From positions 992,001-1,056,000 of the forward strand of contig NZ_CP054587.1 of the NCBI RefSeq assembly GCF_002025255.2: 64,000 nucleotides of DNA. Reading direction: 5' to 3'. Of this stretch, positions 42,201 through 51,611 are shown one piece after another (within the stretch, counting starts at the first letter, position 1; every line of letters starts with the position of its first letter). Both the position numbers and the translations under genes were made by a program. Below the pieces are notes generated by a model. The model ran no database searches and was not told where the DNA came from. It worked only from the letters and a program-made list of their open reading frames with translations. This DNA is from Halolamina sp. CBA1230 (GTDB lineage Archaea > Halobacteriota > Halobacteria > Halobacteriales > Haloferacaceae).

Positions 42201-43187
42201 ATGAGCGGGGACGAGGCGACCGAACTGACGCGACGAACCCAGAACTCCTCGCGGGAGCTGCTGGCGAAGTCCTTCTTCTTCGCGTGTGCGGCGCTGTCGG
42301 TGGTGACCACGCTGAGCATCATCGGCCTGCTGGTGTACGAGGCGTCGAAGTTCTTCGCCGCCACCGCCCCCCTACTGGGCGTTCAGGGCGAGACCGCCAC
42401 GCTGACGGAGTTTTTCACCGGCGCGGAGTGGAGCCTGCAGGGGCCGGATCTCGGCGTGATGCCGTTGGTTTCCGCGACGCTGATGGTGACCTTCGGTGCG
42501 GGGCTGATCGCGATCCCGCTCGGGGTGGCGACGGCGCTCTATCTCAGCGAGTACGCGAGCGAGAGCGCGCGCTCCTACCTCAAGCCCGCGCTCGAAATCC
42601 TCGCGGGCATCCCTTCGATCATCTACGGGATCTTCGCGGTGGCCTACATCACCCCCGCGCTCGACGCGTTCGTGCAGATCGAGGGGCTGTTCAACATCGC
42701 TTCGGCCTGTGTGGTCGTCGGCATCATGATCCTCCCGATGGTCGCCTCGGTCTCCGAGGACGCGATGCAGGCAGTGCCCGACGATCTCCGACAGGCCGGC
42801 TACGGGATGGGCGCGACCAAGTACGAGGTCTCGACGGGGATCGTCGTCCCGGCAGCCATCTCGGGGATCTTCTCCTCCTTTATCCTCGCGCTCTCGCGCG
42901 CGATCGGCGAGACGATGGCGGTCACGCTCGCCACCGGGTCGCTCGCCCGGGAGTTCGATCCCACCGAACTCTCGTCGTACCTCGCGCTGCTCGACCCCGA
43001 CTCCTACTTCGAACCGGGGATGACGATGACGGCGGCGATGGTCCAGCTGCTGACCGGCGACGTGACCGGCGGCGGTCTGGCCTACCGTAGCCTGTTCGCG
43101 GTGGGGCTGGTGCTGTTCGTGATCACGCTCGGGATGAACGTGTTGAGCGACCTGATCGCCAACCGCTACCAGGAGGAGTACCAATGA
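42201..43187 (+). CDS. pstC: Phosphate ABC transporter permease PstC
   Basis: A 328-residue permease with six predicted helices and the coupling motif QAGYGMGATKYEVSTGIVVPAAISGI. It also has [18 protein letters not shown], typical of PstC. The ATG at 42201 was preferred to an upstream GTG-type opening. A Ser/Thr-rich N-terminus precedes the first helix (FFFACAALSVVTTLSIIGLLV). It overlaps pstA by 4 bp (ATGA). Confidence 0.95.
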   Translation: MSGDEATELTRRTQNSSRELLAKSFFFACAALSVVTTLSIIGLLVYEASKFFAATAPLLGVQGETATLTEFFTGAEWSLQGPDLGVMPLVSATLMVTFGAGLIAIPLGVATALYLSEYASESARSYLKPALEILAGIPSIIYGIFAVAYITPALDAFVQIEGLFNIASACVVVGIMILPMVASVSEDAMQAVPDDLRQAGYGMGATKYEVSTGIVVPAAISGIFSSFILALSRAIGETMAVTLATGSLAREFDPTELSSYLALLDPDSYFEPGMTMTAAMVQLLTGDVTGGGLAYRSLFAVGLVLFVITLGMNVLSDLIANRYQEEYQ

Positions 43188-44776
43188 GCAGCGAAACCGT
43201 CGAGGCGTTCGGCCGCGTGAGTCGTCGCGTCGGCACCGTCTTCCGGTACGGCCTGCTCGCGTCGACGCTCGTGGGTATCCTGATGCTCGCCGTGTTGCTA
43301 GTGTACGTCCTCAACGACGCGATCCAGCCGCTGACGGCCGATCCGGGCTGGCATCTCACCTTCCTGCTCAGCTTCGTCCTCCCGACGGCCGGGGTGGGCT
43401 GGTGGTGCTACCGGCGGAGCTACGGCACGCTCACGACCGGGCTGCTCGGGGTCGTGATGCCGGCGGTCGCGGCGCTGTACGCCGGCGGGCTGGCCGCGCT
43501 GTTCATCGACGTGATCCCGACGTTGGTCTGGCTCTCCTTCGTCGTCGCGCTCGCGGTGCCCGCCGGCGTCGTCGTCGCGCTGGACCGGACCGACCGGAAT
43601 ATCCCGTTCCTCGTTGAGCTAGGGACGGTGCTCGCCGTGACGGCTGGGTCGCTGCTGGTGATCCCGGGACTCGTTCAGGAGTTCCCGACCGTGCCGGCCG
43701 ACTGGATGGTGCTCGTACTGACCCTGGGGATCCCGGAGGCGCTCCTGCTCGGGCGCTGGTTCGGTGGCCGCTGGGGCCAGCGTGCGGGCCGGATCGCCGG
43801 CGCGGCGATCCTGCTCGGGAGTGCCGCCGGCGGTGTCGTCGGTATGGTGACGGGGCTCGGCGCCATCCCGGGCGTCGCGCTCGCACTGTTCGCCGTCGTG
43901 CCGACCGGGCTGTACGTCGCCATCGTCGTGAAGGAGCGTCCCGAACGCCGCGTCGGCCTGCTGCTGCCCGCGGTCGTCGTCGGCGGCGCACTGACGGGTG
44001 AACTGCTCGTCGGCGCGCTGGGGTTCGCCGGCCCCGAGTCGTGGGTCGACTGGGGGTTCCTGACCAGCACGATCCAGAGCGGCGCCAACCCGAGCGAGGT
44101 CGGGATCTACTCCGGGATCGTGGGGACGATCCTGCTGATGTTCGTCGTCGCCGCGATCGCGGTGCCGGCGGGCGTCGGCGCGGCAGTGTACCTGGAGGAG
44201 TACGCCCCCGACACCACCCTCACGCGGATCATCGACGTGAACATCAGCAACCTCGCCGGCGTGCCGAGCGTGGTGTACGGCCTGCTGGGGCTGGGGCTGT
44301 TCGTCCGCCACGGCGGCCAGCCGACCGGGACGCTGCTGGTCGGCGGCGCGACGCTCGCACTGCTGGTGTTCCCCATCGTGATCATCTCCTCGCGGGAGGC
44401 GATCCGGGCGGTGCCGGATTCGGCGCGGCAGGCCTCCTACGGGATGGGGGCGACGCGCTGGCAGACGGTCAAGAACGTCGTCCTGCCCCGGGCGTTCCCG
44501 GGGATCCTGACGGGGACGATCCTCGCGCTCTCGCGGGCGATCGGCGAGACAGCGCCGCTGCTGGTGATCGGCGCCGCGCAGGTGTTCGGGGTGCCCAACT
44601 CCTGGGACTCCGCTATCGGCGCGATGCCGCTCCAGCTGTACGTCTGGGCGTCGACGTACGCCAGCCCGGCGTTCTACACGACCGTCCTCGCGGCGGGTAT
44701 CGTGGTGCTGCTGACCGCGATGCTGAGCATGAACTCGATCGCGATCTACGTACGCAACCACTATGAGCAACGCTGA
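43184..44776 (+). CDS. pstA: Phosphate ABC transporter permease PstA, long form
   Basis: A 530-residue permease; most PstA proteins are near 300. The last 290 residues are the normal PstA core ([95 protein letters not shown]). The extra N-terminal part carries about seven hydrophobic helices (for example [39 protein letters not shown]) with no known motif. Lengthened PstA also occurs in other haloarchaea as far as I recall. The end overlaps pstB by 14 bp. Confidence 0.92.
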   Translation: MSSETVEAFGRVSRRVGTVFRYGLLASTLVGILMLAVLLVYVLNDAIQPLTADPGWHLTFLLSFVLPTAGVGWWCYRRSYGTLTTGLLGVVMPAVAALYAGGLAALFIDVIPTLVWLSFVVALAVPAGVVVALDRTDRNIPFLVELGTVLAVTAGSLLVIPGLVQEFPTVPADWMVLVLTLGIPEALLLGRWFGGRWGQRAGRIAGAAILLGSAAGGVVGMVTGLGAIPGVALALFAVVPTGLYVAIVVKERPERRVGLLLPAVVVGGALTGELLVGALGFAGPESWVDWGFLTSTIQSGANPSEVGIYSGIVGTILLMFVVAAIAVPAGVGAAVYLEEYAPDTTLTRIIDVNISNLAGVPSVVYGLLGLGLFVRHGGQPTGTLLVGGATLALLVFPIVIISSREAIRAVPDSARQASYGMGATRWQTVKNVVLPRAFPGILTGTILALSRAIGETAPLLVIGAAQVFGVPNSWDSAIGAMPLQLYVWASTYASPAFYTTVLAAGIVVLLTAMLSMNSIAIYVRNHYEQR

Positions 44777-45623
44777 CCAGTCGACAGACATGAACGAGGG
44801 ATCGAGCGGCGACGAGTACGCGGTGGGCGTCCCCGAGGGGCGGGGACGGGACCGGGACGCCGACGGCGAGGCGTCGACGATCATCGAGAGCCGCGACCTG
44901 AGCGTCTGGTACAACGACGATCAGGCACTGCGGTCAGTGAGCATGGAGATCCCGGAGAACCGGGTGACCGCGATGATCGGCCCGTCGGGCTGTGGGAAGT
45001 CCACCTACCTCCGGAGCATCAACCGGATGAACGACCTGATCGACGCCGCGCGCGTCGAGGGGGAGATGCTGTTCGACGGGAAGAACGTTTACGACGACGA
45101 CGTGGACCCCGTGGCGCTGCGGCGGCGCATCGGGATGGTGTTCCAGCAGCCAAACCCCTTCCCCAAGAGCATCTACGACAACGTCGCCTACGGCCTGCGC
45201 CTGCAGGACCGGACCGAGAACCTCGACGAGAAAGTCGAGGACGCGCTCCGGCACGCCGCGCTGTGGGACGAGGTGAAAGACCAGCTCGACCAGTCCGGGC
45301 TCGATCTCTCGGGCGGGCAGCAGCAGCGACTCTGCATCGCCCGCGCGATCGCGGTCGACCCCCAGGTGGTGCTGATGGACGAGCCCGCGTCCGCACTCGA
45401 CCCCGTCGCGACCTCGAAGATCGAGGACTTGCTCGACGAGATGGCCGAGGAGTACACGGTCGTGATCGTCACGCACAACATGCAGCAGGCCGCCCGCATC
45501 TCCGACAAGACCGCCGTGTTCCTGACCGGCGGCGAGCTCGTGGAGTTCGACGACACCGACAAGGTGTTCGAGAATCCCGAGAACGAGCGGGTGGAGGACT
45601 ACATCACCGGGAAGTTCGGGTAG
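44763..45623 (+). CDS. pstB: Phosphate ABC transporter ATP-binding protein PstB
   Basis: A 286-residue ATPase. Walker [10 protein letters not shown] (73-81), Q-loop [21 protein letters not shown], signature [16 protein letters not shown], Walker [14 protein letters not shown] and switch His [12 protein letters not shown]. An acidic N-terminal extension of about 40 residues precedes the fold. It powers PstCA. The first ATG at 44763 lies inside pstA. Confidence 0.95.
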   Translation: MSNADQSTDMNEGSSGDEYAVGVPEGRGRDRDADGEASTIIESRDLSVWYNDDQALRSVSMEIPENRVTAMIGPSGCGKSTYLRSINRMNDLIDAARVEGEMLFDGKNVYDDDVDPVALRRRIGMVFQQPNPFPKSIYDNVAYGLRLQDRTENLDEKVEDALRHAALWDEVKDQLDQSGLDLSGGQQQRLCIARAIAVDPQVVLMDEPASALDPVATSKIEDLLDEMAEEYTVVIVTHNMQQAARISDKTAVFLTGGELVEFDDTDKVFENPENERVEDYITGKFG

Positions 45624-45725
45624 CTCCGACCCCGGCGCTCCGGATCCGACTCATTGGCTACGTTTCCCACGGGAACCGCCGTGGAGTCTCGAACAGTTAT
45701 CTACCCGCCGCCGCAACCGACCCGT

Positions 45726-46397
45726 ATGCCACGAGACGACTACCAACGACAGCTCGAATCGCTCCGCGAGGACGTGCTCTACATGGGCGAGGTCGTCGCC
45801 GAGCGCCTCCGGATGGGGCTGGACGCGCTCGAACAGCAGGACGCCGAGCTCGGCCAGGAGGTGATCGAGCGCGACGCCGAGGTGAACGAGCTCTACCTCG
45901 AGCTCGAACAGGACTGCATCGACCTGCTGGCGCTCCAGCAGCCGGTCGCCGGCGACCTGCGCTTCATCGCCTCCTCGTTCAAGATCATCACCGACCTCGA
46001 ACGCATCGCCGACCTCGCGACCAACCTCGGCGGCTACGCCAAGGAGGCTCGCTACGAGGTGTTCCCCGACGTCGACGTCCAGCGCATCGGCGACGAGACC
46101 CTCGAGATGCTGGCGATGGCGATGGCCGCCTACGAGGACGAGGATCCCGACGGCTGCTTCGCGGTCGCCGAGCGCGACGACGACCTCGACGCGCTGTGTG
46201 AGGACGCCTCGGAGATCATCGTCCGTGACCTGATCGAGAGCGAGGCCAGCGACCAGGAGGAGGTCGAGGACCTGATGGCCGACGTGTCGCGGCTGCTGCT
46301 CACCGTGCGGGACCTCGAACGCGTCGGCGACCACGCGGTCAACGTCGCCGCACGAACGTTGTACATGGTTGATAACTCGGACGAACTGATCTACTGA
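45726..46397 (+). CDS. phoU: Phosphate signalling protein PhoU
   Basis: A 223-residue all-helical protein with two PhoU repeats: RLRMGLDALEQQDAELGQEVIERDAEVNELYLELEQ with DLRFIASSFKIITDLERIADLATN, and the second ending DLERVGDHAVNVAARTLYMV. It modulates PstB and phosphate signalling. It has its own TATA-like gttatcta about 28 bp before the ATG, 103 bp after pstB, so it can be expressed apart. It is distinct from the AbrB-PhoU protein at the other end of the cluster. Confidence 0.94.
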   Translation: MPRDDYQRQLESLREDVLYMGEVVAERLRMGLDALEQQDAELGQEVIERDAEVNELYLELEQDCIDLLALQQPVAGDLRFIASSFKIITDLERIADLATNLGGYAKEARYEVFPDVDVQRIGDETLEMLAMAMAAYEDEDPDGCFAVAERDDDLDALCEDASEIIVRDLIESEASDQEEVEDLMADVSRLLLTVRDLERVGDHAVNVAARTLYMVDNSDELIY

Positions 46398-46443
46398 GCG
46401 GTCACATATCCAGGTTTTTCAGCTGTGGCCCGAAGGTACGAAC

Positions 46444-46629
46444 ATGGCGTCCGAACAGTGGGAGTACGAGACGCTGCGGCCACCGCGCGGGTCGACGAAG
46501 AAGGAAGCGACCGACCCGAAAGCCACACTCAACGAACTCGGTGAGGAGGGCTGGGAGCTCGCGGACACGATCGACTACGTCGGCGGCGGAACCAAGTTCC
46601 TCGTGCTCAAACGGCGGGTCGAGGAATGA
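46444..46629 (+). CDS. DUF4177 family small protein
   Basis: A 61-residue protein with the DUF4177 pattern: QWEYETLRPPR at the start, LNELGEEGWELADTIDYVGGGTKFLVLKRR at the end. Its function is unknown. A TATA-like ggtttttca lies about 28 bp upstream. It overlaps the following membrane-protein gene by 4 bp (ATGA), so the two are coupled. Confidence 0.8.
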   Translation: MASEQWEYETLRPPRGSTKKEATDPKATLNELGEEGWELADTIDYVGGGTKFLVLKRRVEE

Positions 46630-47696
46630 GCATCGAGCCCGACGACAGCGTCGACGCCGACGCGGAGTCGGAGACGGAGATGGAGACCTCCGGCGACACG
46701 GATATCTCCACGGCGAACACGATGCGCGAGCGAGCCGAGGAGAGCCGACTGAAGCTGTACGTGATGCTGAGCGCGAACCGACTGGTCGTCGCCGCCGCGC
46801 TCGGCGTCCTCATGTTCGCCGCGTTCGTCGCGATCGGGAGCCTCGGCGGCTTTCACGACAACCTCAACACCGGCGACACGAAGGCGACCATCTTCTCGAC
46901 GATGCTGGGGGCGATCATCACCGGCACGACCCTGATCGTCACGATCAGCCAGCTCGTCATCTCCCAGGAGAACGGACCGCTGGGCGATCAGCACGAGCGG
47001 ATGAGTAACACGATGGATTTCCGCGACTACATCGGCGACGTGGCCGAGGAGCCGGTGCCGGTCGACCCCTCGGCGTTCCTCCGGAAGCTGGTCGACGAGA
47101 CCCAACAGCGTGCCGAGGCGCTGCGGGACTCGGTCTCGGGCAGCGACGACGACGAGCTCCGGGAGGAGGTCGACGAGTTCACCGACAGCCTCACCGGCAA
47201 CGCCGACGCCGTCCGCGAGGAGCTCGACGGCGAGCGGTTCGGCAGCTTCGACGTGCTGTACGGCGCGCTGGACTTCAACTACGGCTGGAAGATCTTCCAG
47301 GTCGAACGCATCGCCCACGAACACGCCGACGCGATCGACGAGGACACCGAGACGCTGCTTTCCGAGCTCAAGACCGCACTCTCGATGTGGGGGCCCGCCC
47401 GGGAGCATATCAAGACGCTGTACTTCCAGTGGGCACTCATCGATCTCTCCCAACTCATCCTCTACGTCTCGGTGCCCGCCCTGCTCGTCGCCGGCGGGAT
47501 GCTGGCGTTCTTCGGCACTGGTCGCCTCCCCGGGGCGACCCTGGGCGTCCGGAACGTCCTCTGGGTCGTCGGCGCCGCGTTCACCGCGACCGCGCTCCCG
47601 TTCCTGCTGCTCGTGTCCTACATCGCGCGGATCGCGACCGTCGCCAAGCGGACGCTCGCGATCGGGCCGCTCATCCTCCGCGGCTCACAGCGGTAG
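46626..47696 (+). CDS. Haloarchaeal membrane protein, unknown function
   Basis: A 356-residue protein. An acidic N-terminal tail precedes two helices (LVVAAALGVLMFAAFVAIGSL; IFSTMLGAIITGTTLIVTISQLV). A long acidic soluble region follows (about 120-255), then two more helices (LILYVSVPALLVAGGMLAFFG; VLWVVGAAFTATALPFLLLVSYI). The motif TIFSTMLGAIITGTTLIVTISQLVIS recalls membrane proteins of the DUF2254 kind, but the match is weak. It is coupled to the DUF4177 gene. Confidence 0.7.
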   Translation: MSIEPDDSVDADAESETEMETSGDTDISTANTMRERAEESRLKLYVMLSANRLVVAAALGVLMFAAFVAIGSLGGFHDNLNTGDTKATIFSTMLGAIITGTTLIVTISQLVISQENGPLGDQHERMSNTMDFRDYIGDVAEEPVPVDPSAFLRKLVDETQQRAEALRDSVSGSDDDELREEVDEFTDSLTGNADAVREELDGERFGSFDVLYGALDFNYGWKIFQVERIAHEHADAIDEDTETLLSELKTALSMWGPAREHIKTLYFQWALIDLSQLILYVSVPALLVAGGMLAFFGTGRLPGATLGVRNVLWVVGAAFTATALPFLLLVSYIARIATVAKRTLAIGPLILRGSQR

Positions 47697-47728
47697 GCTC
47701 GGGCCGCCTGGGCGAGGCCGCGGGGGCG

Positions 47729-48601
47729 CTACTCGCTCAGCTGCGCGACCTCCCCGTCGCTCAGATCGATCCCGCTCGCGGCCACGTTCTCCCGTAGGTG
47801 CTCGACGCTCGAGGTACCCGGGATCGGGAGGGTCACGTCCGAGTGTTCGAGTAGCCACGCCAGCGCGACCTGGTAGCGCGAGGCGTCGTGGGCCTCGGCG
47901 ACCTCGTCGACGACCGCCGCCTTCTCGTCGAGGTCGCCGGCGCCGATGGGGAAGTAGGGGATGAACCCGATCCCCGCGTCCTCGCAGGCGTCGAGCACGT
48001 CCTCGTGCTCGCGGTTGGCGAGGTTGTACTCGTTCTGGACCGTCGCGACCTCGACGTGGTCGCGGGCAGTCTCCAGCTGCTCGACGGAGACGTTGCTCAG
48101 CCCGACGTTGTCGACCAGCCCGTCGTCTTTGAGTTCCGCGAGCGTCGTCACGGACTCCTCGAACTCCGTGTCCGGATCGGGTCGGTGGAGCTGGTAGAGG
48201 TCGATGCTGTCGACGCCGAGGCGGTCGATCGACGCCAGCGCGGCGTTGCGGAGGTAGTCGGGGTCGCCGAGCGGGAGCCAGTCGCCGTCGTGGTTCCGGA
48301 GCAGCCCACCCTTCGTCGCGACCAGTGCGTCGTCGGCGCCCGGCCGACCGTCGCCGGTCGCACCCGTGCCGACGACGCCGGCCTCCCGGAGCAGGCGCTC
48401 GCTCGTGCCGGGGCCGTAGGAGTCCGCCGTGTCGATGAAGTCAACACCGAGGTCGACGGCCTCGCGCGCGACCTCGCGGGCAGCCTCCTCGTCGTCGGGC
48501 GCGCCGACGATGTCCTCGCCACAGAGCCGCATCGCGCCGAAGCCGAGTCGGTGGACGGTGTGCTCGCCGATCTCGAACGTGTCGCTCTGGTTCTCGACCA
48601 T
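47729..48601 (-). CDS. Aldo/keto reductase
   Basis: A 290-residue TIM-barrel oxidoreductase. Catalytic residues are Asp and Tyr in FIDTADSYGPG, Lys in ALVATKGG and His in DLYQLHRPDP. NVGLSNVSVEQL, YNLANREHEDVLDAC and the NADP-binding end LPIPGTSSVEHLRENV follow. It uses NADPH to reduce carbonyl compounds; the substrate is unknown. Single gene. Confidence 0.92.
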   Translation of the reverse strand: MVENQSDTFEIGEHTVHRLGFGAMRLCGEDIVGAPDDEEAAREVAREAVDLGVDFIDTADSYGPGTSERLLREAGVVGTGATGDGRPGADDALVATKGGLLRNHDGDWLPLGDPDYLRNAALASIDRLGVDSIDLYQLHRPDPDTEFEESVTTLAELKDDGLVDNVGLSNVSVEQLETARDHVEVATVQNEYNLANREHEDVLDACEDAGIGFIPYFPIGAGDLDEKAAVVDEVAEAHDASRYQVALAWLLEHSDVTLPIPGTSSVEHLRENVAASGIDLSDGEVAQLSE

Positions 48602-48651
48602 ACTCGCCGTTCACGGCGCCGACGGGGTGGGCGTTGTGCTACCGGAACCGA

Positions 48652-49878
48652 TCAGCCGGCGTGGGCTCCCTCGCTCACGTCGGCGGCCGCGGCGGACCAG
48701 TAGCCGACGTACACCTGTGCGAGCAGGACGAGCGTGAACGCGGCGTTGAGGTAGCGCGTGTAGCCCGAGGGCGCGGTGCCGCCGGCCTCGCCCTGGGGCG
48801 GGATGAGGCCGAGTGCGCCCCAGGCGTAGTGGATGACGATGCCGGCGATCACTGCGGTCACGAAGATGGAGACGAACAGTACGGCGGCGATCCGCAGGCC
48901 GTAGTACCGGCGGTAGGCGTCGTCGATCGTCGGGACGATCAGGTCCGCGAAGATGAAGCTCATCACGCCGCCGAACGCGATGCCGTTGTTCCAGAGGATC
49001 ACCGCGAAGGGGACGTTCCCGACCGAACAGACGAACGTCACGACGCCGATCGCCACGCCGATGGCGGCGCTCGCGACCACCCAGCCGAACGTCCCCTCGG
49101 CGCCGACTCCGAACAGCGTCGTCCACCAGACCCGCGGGACGAACGCAGCGATGAGGCCGGCGATCAGGAAGCCGGCGACGATGTCCGTCCAGAGCATCCC
49201 CCACTCCCCCAGCGCGTTCTTCGAGGCGAGGCGCCAGCCGTCCCGGCTGGTCAGCCGCTCGGTCCACGGCTGGTCGACCTGGCGCTGCTCCTCGGCGTAC
49301 GCCTCCCTGCACGACTCCGAGCAGAAGTACTCCGTCCCGCCGTCGGTTTCGAGCGTCACCACGTCGTCGTCCGACGGGTCGACCTCCATCCCGCAGGACG
49401 GGTCGCGCACGCCGTCGGTCTCCTGGAGGTGGTCGCGTGCGGCCGCGAACCAGTCGTCCGGGACCACGTACTTGAACGTCGTCGCGAGCAGCGCGATCAG
49501 CAGCAGCCCCGCCACGTAGTCCGCGAGCACGAACTGCCAGCCCAGCAGGATCCACATCACGAGGCCGAGTTCGATCACGAGGTTCGTCGACGCGAACTGG
49601 AACGCCGCGAGGCTGGCGACCGGCGAGGCGCCCTTCTTGAACAGCGACTTCGTGGTCGCGACGGCGCCGAACGAACACGACGAGGAGGCGGCGCCGAAGG
49701 CGGTCCCCAGGCCGAGCTCGCGCCAGCCGTCGCCGCCGAGCACGGCGGACATCTTCTCCTCGCTCACGAACGTCTCGACGGCGCCGGCGATGGTGAACCC
49801 AAGCACCAGCGCCCACCACGTCTCCCAGAACATCTCGCCCGCGAGGCGCAGGCCCTCGAGGAACCGCTCAACGACCAT
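48652..49878 (-). CDS. Permease (DUF318/ArsP-like) with inserted YHS/TRASH metal-binding motif
   Basis: A 408-residue membrane protein. It has two homologous membrane halves, each with a Cys motif: FGAASSSCSFGAVATTKSLF in the first and FVCSVGNVPFAVILW in the second, as in ArsP/YraQ-type permeases (efflux of organoarsenicals or other thiol-reactive metals). Between them a soluble loop (about 155-200) carries DPSCGMEVDP and EYFCSESCREAY, a YHS/TRASH-type metal-binding module. The ATG at 49878 was preferred (gggggtg SD-like just upstream); the GTG at 49887 is the alternative. Role inferred: metal or metalloid export with a metal sensor or donor loop. Confidence 0.82.
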   Translation of the reverse strand: MVVERFLEGLRLAGEMFWETWWALVLGFTIAGAVETFVSEEKMSAVLGGDGWRELGLGTAFGAASSSCSFGAVATTKSLFKKGASPVASLAAFQFASTNLVIELGLVMWILLGWQFVLADYVAGLLLIALLATTFKYVVPDDWFAAARDHLQETDGVRDPSCGMEVDPSDDDVVTLETDGGTEYFCSESCREAYAEEQRQVDQPWTERLTSRDGWRLASKNALGEWGMLWTDIVAGFLIAGLIAAFVPRVWWTTLFGVGAEGTFGWVVASAAIGVAIGVVTFVCSVGNVPFAVILWNNGIAFGGVMSFIFADLIVPTIDDAYRRYYGLRIAAVLFVSIFVTAVIAGIVIHYAWGALGLIPPQGEAGGTAPSGYTRYLNAAFTLVLLAQVYVGYWSAAAADVSEGAHAG

Positions 49879-50021
49879 CGGTTCCACCCCCGCGAGGCGC
49901 GCGATGCACGCGTCGTCGCAGGCATCCGAGCATGTGTGAGTCTAGGGGGGTGAGATTCAACACGATTGTGCTTCGGAACCTTCGGCTGAACGGGTTCGCG
50001 AACTTCGGAACGCGAACCGGG

Positions 50022-51551
50022 CTACGCGTCGTCGTCGACGCGGACTTCGTACGCCTGTCCGTCCACACGAACGCGGTAGGGCGACTCCTCGAACCCCGTG
50101 AGACCGTACGTGACCTGCTCGCTGCTCCGGAGCCGTACCTCCTCGACCCCGTCCGCGAAGAACGGGAGCGTGTTCCGCAGGCCGCGGTACCAGTCGCGCA
50201 TCACCTGCTCGCGGATCAGCGTCTCGTCGGCGTCGTCGGTGCGGGTCACCGAGAGCGTCGTCGCGTCCTCGCCCCCGTCCTCCCACTCCGGCGTCGTGAC
50301 CGTGACGGTCGACCCGTCACGGTCGTGCTCGACGCCGTCGGTCGGGACGATCTCGATCGGGTCGCCCGCGAGATCGACCATCGCGGCGCTGGACCCGCCG
50401 TCCGCGGCGTACCCCACCGACACCGCGTAGCGGCCGCCGCCGAGGGCGGGGTACGCGCGGCCGTCCTCGGGCGGGAGGCTCCCGCCGCCGCGGTAGGCGT
50501 GTAGCGTCCACGACTTCGTCCCGGCGGGCGGGACCATCCGACACTCCGCCGTCCGGACGTACGGACCGAGGTTGTACCACTCGCCGTCGTGGAGTTTGTA
50601 CACGTACCAGTGGCCACAGCCCTGTTGCTCGCGGGTGTGGTTGACGAACTGGAACGTGATCCCCGCCGGGAGGTCGGCCGTCTCGGTTTCGGGGCGGAGG
50701 TACGCGGCCGTGGACTCGTCGGCTTCGTGGAACCACGTCACGCCGTCCGCTTCGTCTCCGCCGTCGTCGCCTTCCCCGTCCGCGAGCGGCGGAACCGACT
50801 CGCCGGCGAACCGCGACCCCTCGTTCGGGCCGGGAGCGCTCGTCTGCCAGACGGTGATGCTGGCGTCCGTGCCGTCGGCCCCGCCGAGGAACTCGTAGAC
50901 GCCGGTCGGGCGCCCCGACCCTTCGGGGTGGCCGACGACCGCGTACTCCCCCCGGATCGCCTCGCCGGCGTCGAGGGTCACGGTCTCGGGCAGCCAGTGA
51001 TCGATCCCGCCGGCCAGCCGCCAGTGGCCGTCGTCGTCGCGCTCGACTGCCGGCGGGTCGTCGACCAGGTCGTGGTTCTCGGTGGGCGCGAGCACCAGAC
51101 TCCCCTCGTCAGTGAGGCCGCCACCCATCAGCGGTTCACTGTGGTCTCGGGGCGGTTCGCTCGCCGGCCGGCCGAACGGTGGGAGCCAGTCGAGGTCGAC
51201 CGACTCGCGGTAGCGCTCGGTGTTCTGGAGCGAGGCGACCAGCCGCGCGGGGTGGTCGGCGGTCGCGGTCGCGTCGAACCGCATCCGCAGCTCGGCGCCG
51301 TCCTCGGCGCGGTAGCGCATCGGTGAGAGGGCGTACGTCCGGTCGACGGTGTCGAGGTCGACGACGCTGGCGCCGAACAGGGCGTTCCCCTCCAACTGGA
51401 CGACCTCGTCGGGCGTCGAGGGTGTGGCCGTCGGCGCGTCGGTCGCAGTGTCCGTGTCGGTCGGTTCGGTCTCGGTCGTCGCGACGGAGCCACAGCCGGC
51501 GAGCAGGCTGCTGCCCGCCGCCAGCGACGTGAGGAGGGCGCGTCTACGCAT
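50022..51551 (-). CDS. Secreted lipoprotein, unknown function
   Basis: A 509-residue lipoprotein. Signal MRRRALLTSLAAGSSLLAGC has a lipobox (LAGC, Cys20), followed by a Thr-rich spacer (TETEPTDTDTATDAPTATP). The body is beta-rich with no clear enzyme motif. One segment, GCGHWYVYKLHDGEWYNLGPY, resembles the end of haloarchaeal surface proteins of unknown role. A TATA-like ccttttagt lies about 27 bp before the ATG. It may bind a ligand at the membrane surface. Confidence 0.75.
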   Translation of the reverse strand: MRRRALLTSLAAGSSLLAGCGSVATTETEPTDTDTATDAPTATPSTPDEVVQLEGNALFGASVVDLDTVDRTYALSPMRYRAEDGAELRMRFDATATADHPARLVASLQNTERYRESVDLDWLPPFGRPASEPPRDHSEPLMGGGLTDEGSLVLAPTENHDLVDDPPAVERDDDGHWRLAGGIDHWLPETVTLDAGEAIRGEYAVVGHPEGSGRPTGVYEFLGGADGTDASITVWQTSAPGPNEGSRFAGESVPPLADGEGDDGGDEADGVTWFHEADESTAAYLRPETETADLPAGITFQFVNHTREQQGCGHWYVYKLHDGEWYNLGPYVRTAECRMVPPAGTKSWTLHAYRGGGSLPPEDGRAYPALGGGRYAVSVGYAADGGSSAAMVDLAGDPIEIVPTDGVEHDRDGSTVTVTTPEWEDGGEDATTLSVTRTDDADETLIREQVMRDWYRGLRNTLPFFADGVEEVRLRSSEQVTYGLTGFEESPYRVRVDGQAYEVRVDDDA

Positions 51552-51611
51552 ACGCGTCCCTCCGAACCGTCACTAAAAGGCCCTTGTGGAGGCGAAAAGA
51601 CCGCTTTGTGC

